Shown here piece after piece: positions 6,687-6,820 of a DNA stretch of 6,820 bases; positions within the stretch are counted from its first letter, which is position 1; each line of letters begins with the position of its first letter. Below the pieces are notes generated by a model. It made no database searches, was not told where the DNA came from, and saw only the letters and a list, made by a program, of their open reading frames with translations. The stretch is from Pseudomonadota bacterium (GTDB lineage: Bacteria > Pseudomonadota > Gammaproteobacteria > JAKAQQ01), in assembly GCA_021819635.1 (NCBI GenBank), contig JAKAQQ010000041.1:1-6820 (forward strand), given 5' to 3'. The position numbers were made by a program, and so were the translations under genes.

Positions 6687-6820
6687 TGCGTGTCGGTACG
6701 GAGCACGACGGACGGCATCGGGAAGAGCCCATCCGGTTGCCCCCTCGGTCCCGTTCTCAAAGCCGAGGTTTCCGTGGGCACGAAGGGCGCCTCTTCACTC
6801 GGCAAGACGGGCTCGTTTCC

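Larger units (their letters stand above)
6593..6820. other. Downstream region with no supported gene
   Basis: No gene can be supported in these 228 bases. After TAA 6628-6630 all three + frames stay open to the window end, and one - frame is open throughout, but none starts with a recognisable motif or a ribosome binding site. The frame phased with 6681 has a stretch LLAIAGAC that looks like a lipobox, but no ATG, GTG or TTG precedes it in frame. Two GC hairpins are noted separately. No promoter, tRNA or IS end was recognised. Confidence 0.5.

Noticed and set aside
6762..6803. Inverted repeat GCCGAG / CTCGGC
   Set aside because: Only six pairs with a 30-base loop and no T-tract; expected by chance in this composition.
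5282..6805. A 507-codon open frame on the - strand reaching into the downstream region
   Set aside because: Most of it is antisense to the MdtC-like gene. The part in 6593-6805 has no recognisable motif, no clear ribosome site, and a third-position GC share no better than the other frames.
1..6820. CRISPR arrays, tRNA or rRNA genes, insertion-sequence ends, integrase sites
   Set aside because: No regularly spaced repeats, cloverleaf, rRNA-like sequence, terminal inverted repeats or transposase motifs were seen; almost all the window is efflux-pump coding sequence.

Overview
The window is a stretch of high-GC bacterial DNA (by eye about two thirds G+C) that holds the distal part of a tripartite RND multidrug-efflux operon, all on the + strand. 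RND pumps with a periplasmic adaptor imply a Gram-negative (diderm) envelope. Codon use is strongly GC-biased: TTA, CTA and TCA are almost absent, which leaves very long spurious open frames on both strands. Both complete genes start with GTG. The sequence alone does not identify the genus; a high-GC proteobacterium or another high-GC diderm phylum would fit.

Layout: positions 3-263 are the last 86 codons of a periplasmic adaptor (membrane-fusion protein) gene whose start lies upstream of the window. Its TGA overlaps the GTG start of a complete RND permease gene (260-3445, 1061 aa, MdtB-like) in a GTGA junction. Three bases after that gene's TAG, a second complete RND permease gene begins (3449-6592, 1047 aa, MdtC-like). 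The last 228 bases (6593-6820) carry no gene I can support, only two GC-rich potential hairpins that lack a T-tract.

Function: the order adaptor, RND-1, RND-2 matches the mdtABC arrangement, in which two different RND subunits assemble into one mixed trimer. Both subunits here keep the full proton-relay set (two Asp in TM4, Lys in TM10, Arg and Thr in TM11), so both look competent for proton-driven transport. No TolC-type outer-membrane factor and no regulator is visible; they could lie outside the window. Tight gene junctions point to one transcript with translational coupling.

I did not find an undescribed system; this is a recognisable efflux operon. The points worth a second look are a near-perfect GC hairpin bounded by C8 and G8 tracts inside the second permease gene, at the cytoplasmic linker between its two halves; a Ser/Ala/Gly-rich insertion in the first permease; and residue changes next to the TM4 aspartates of the second permease.
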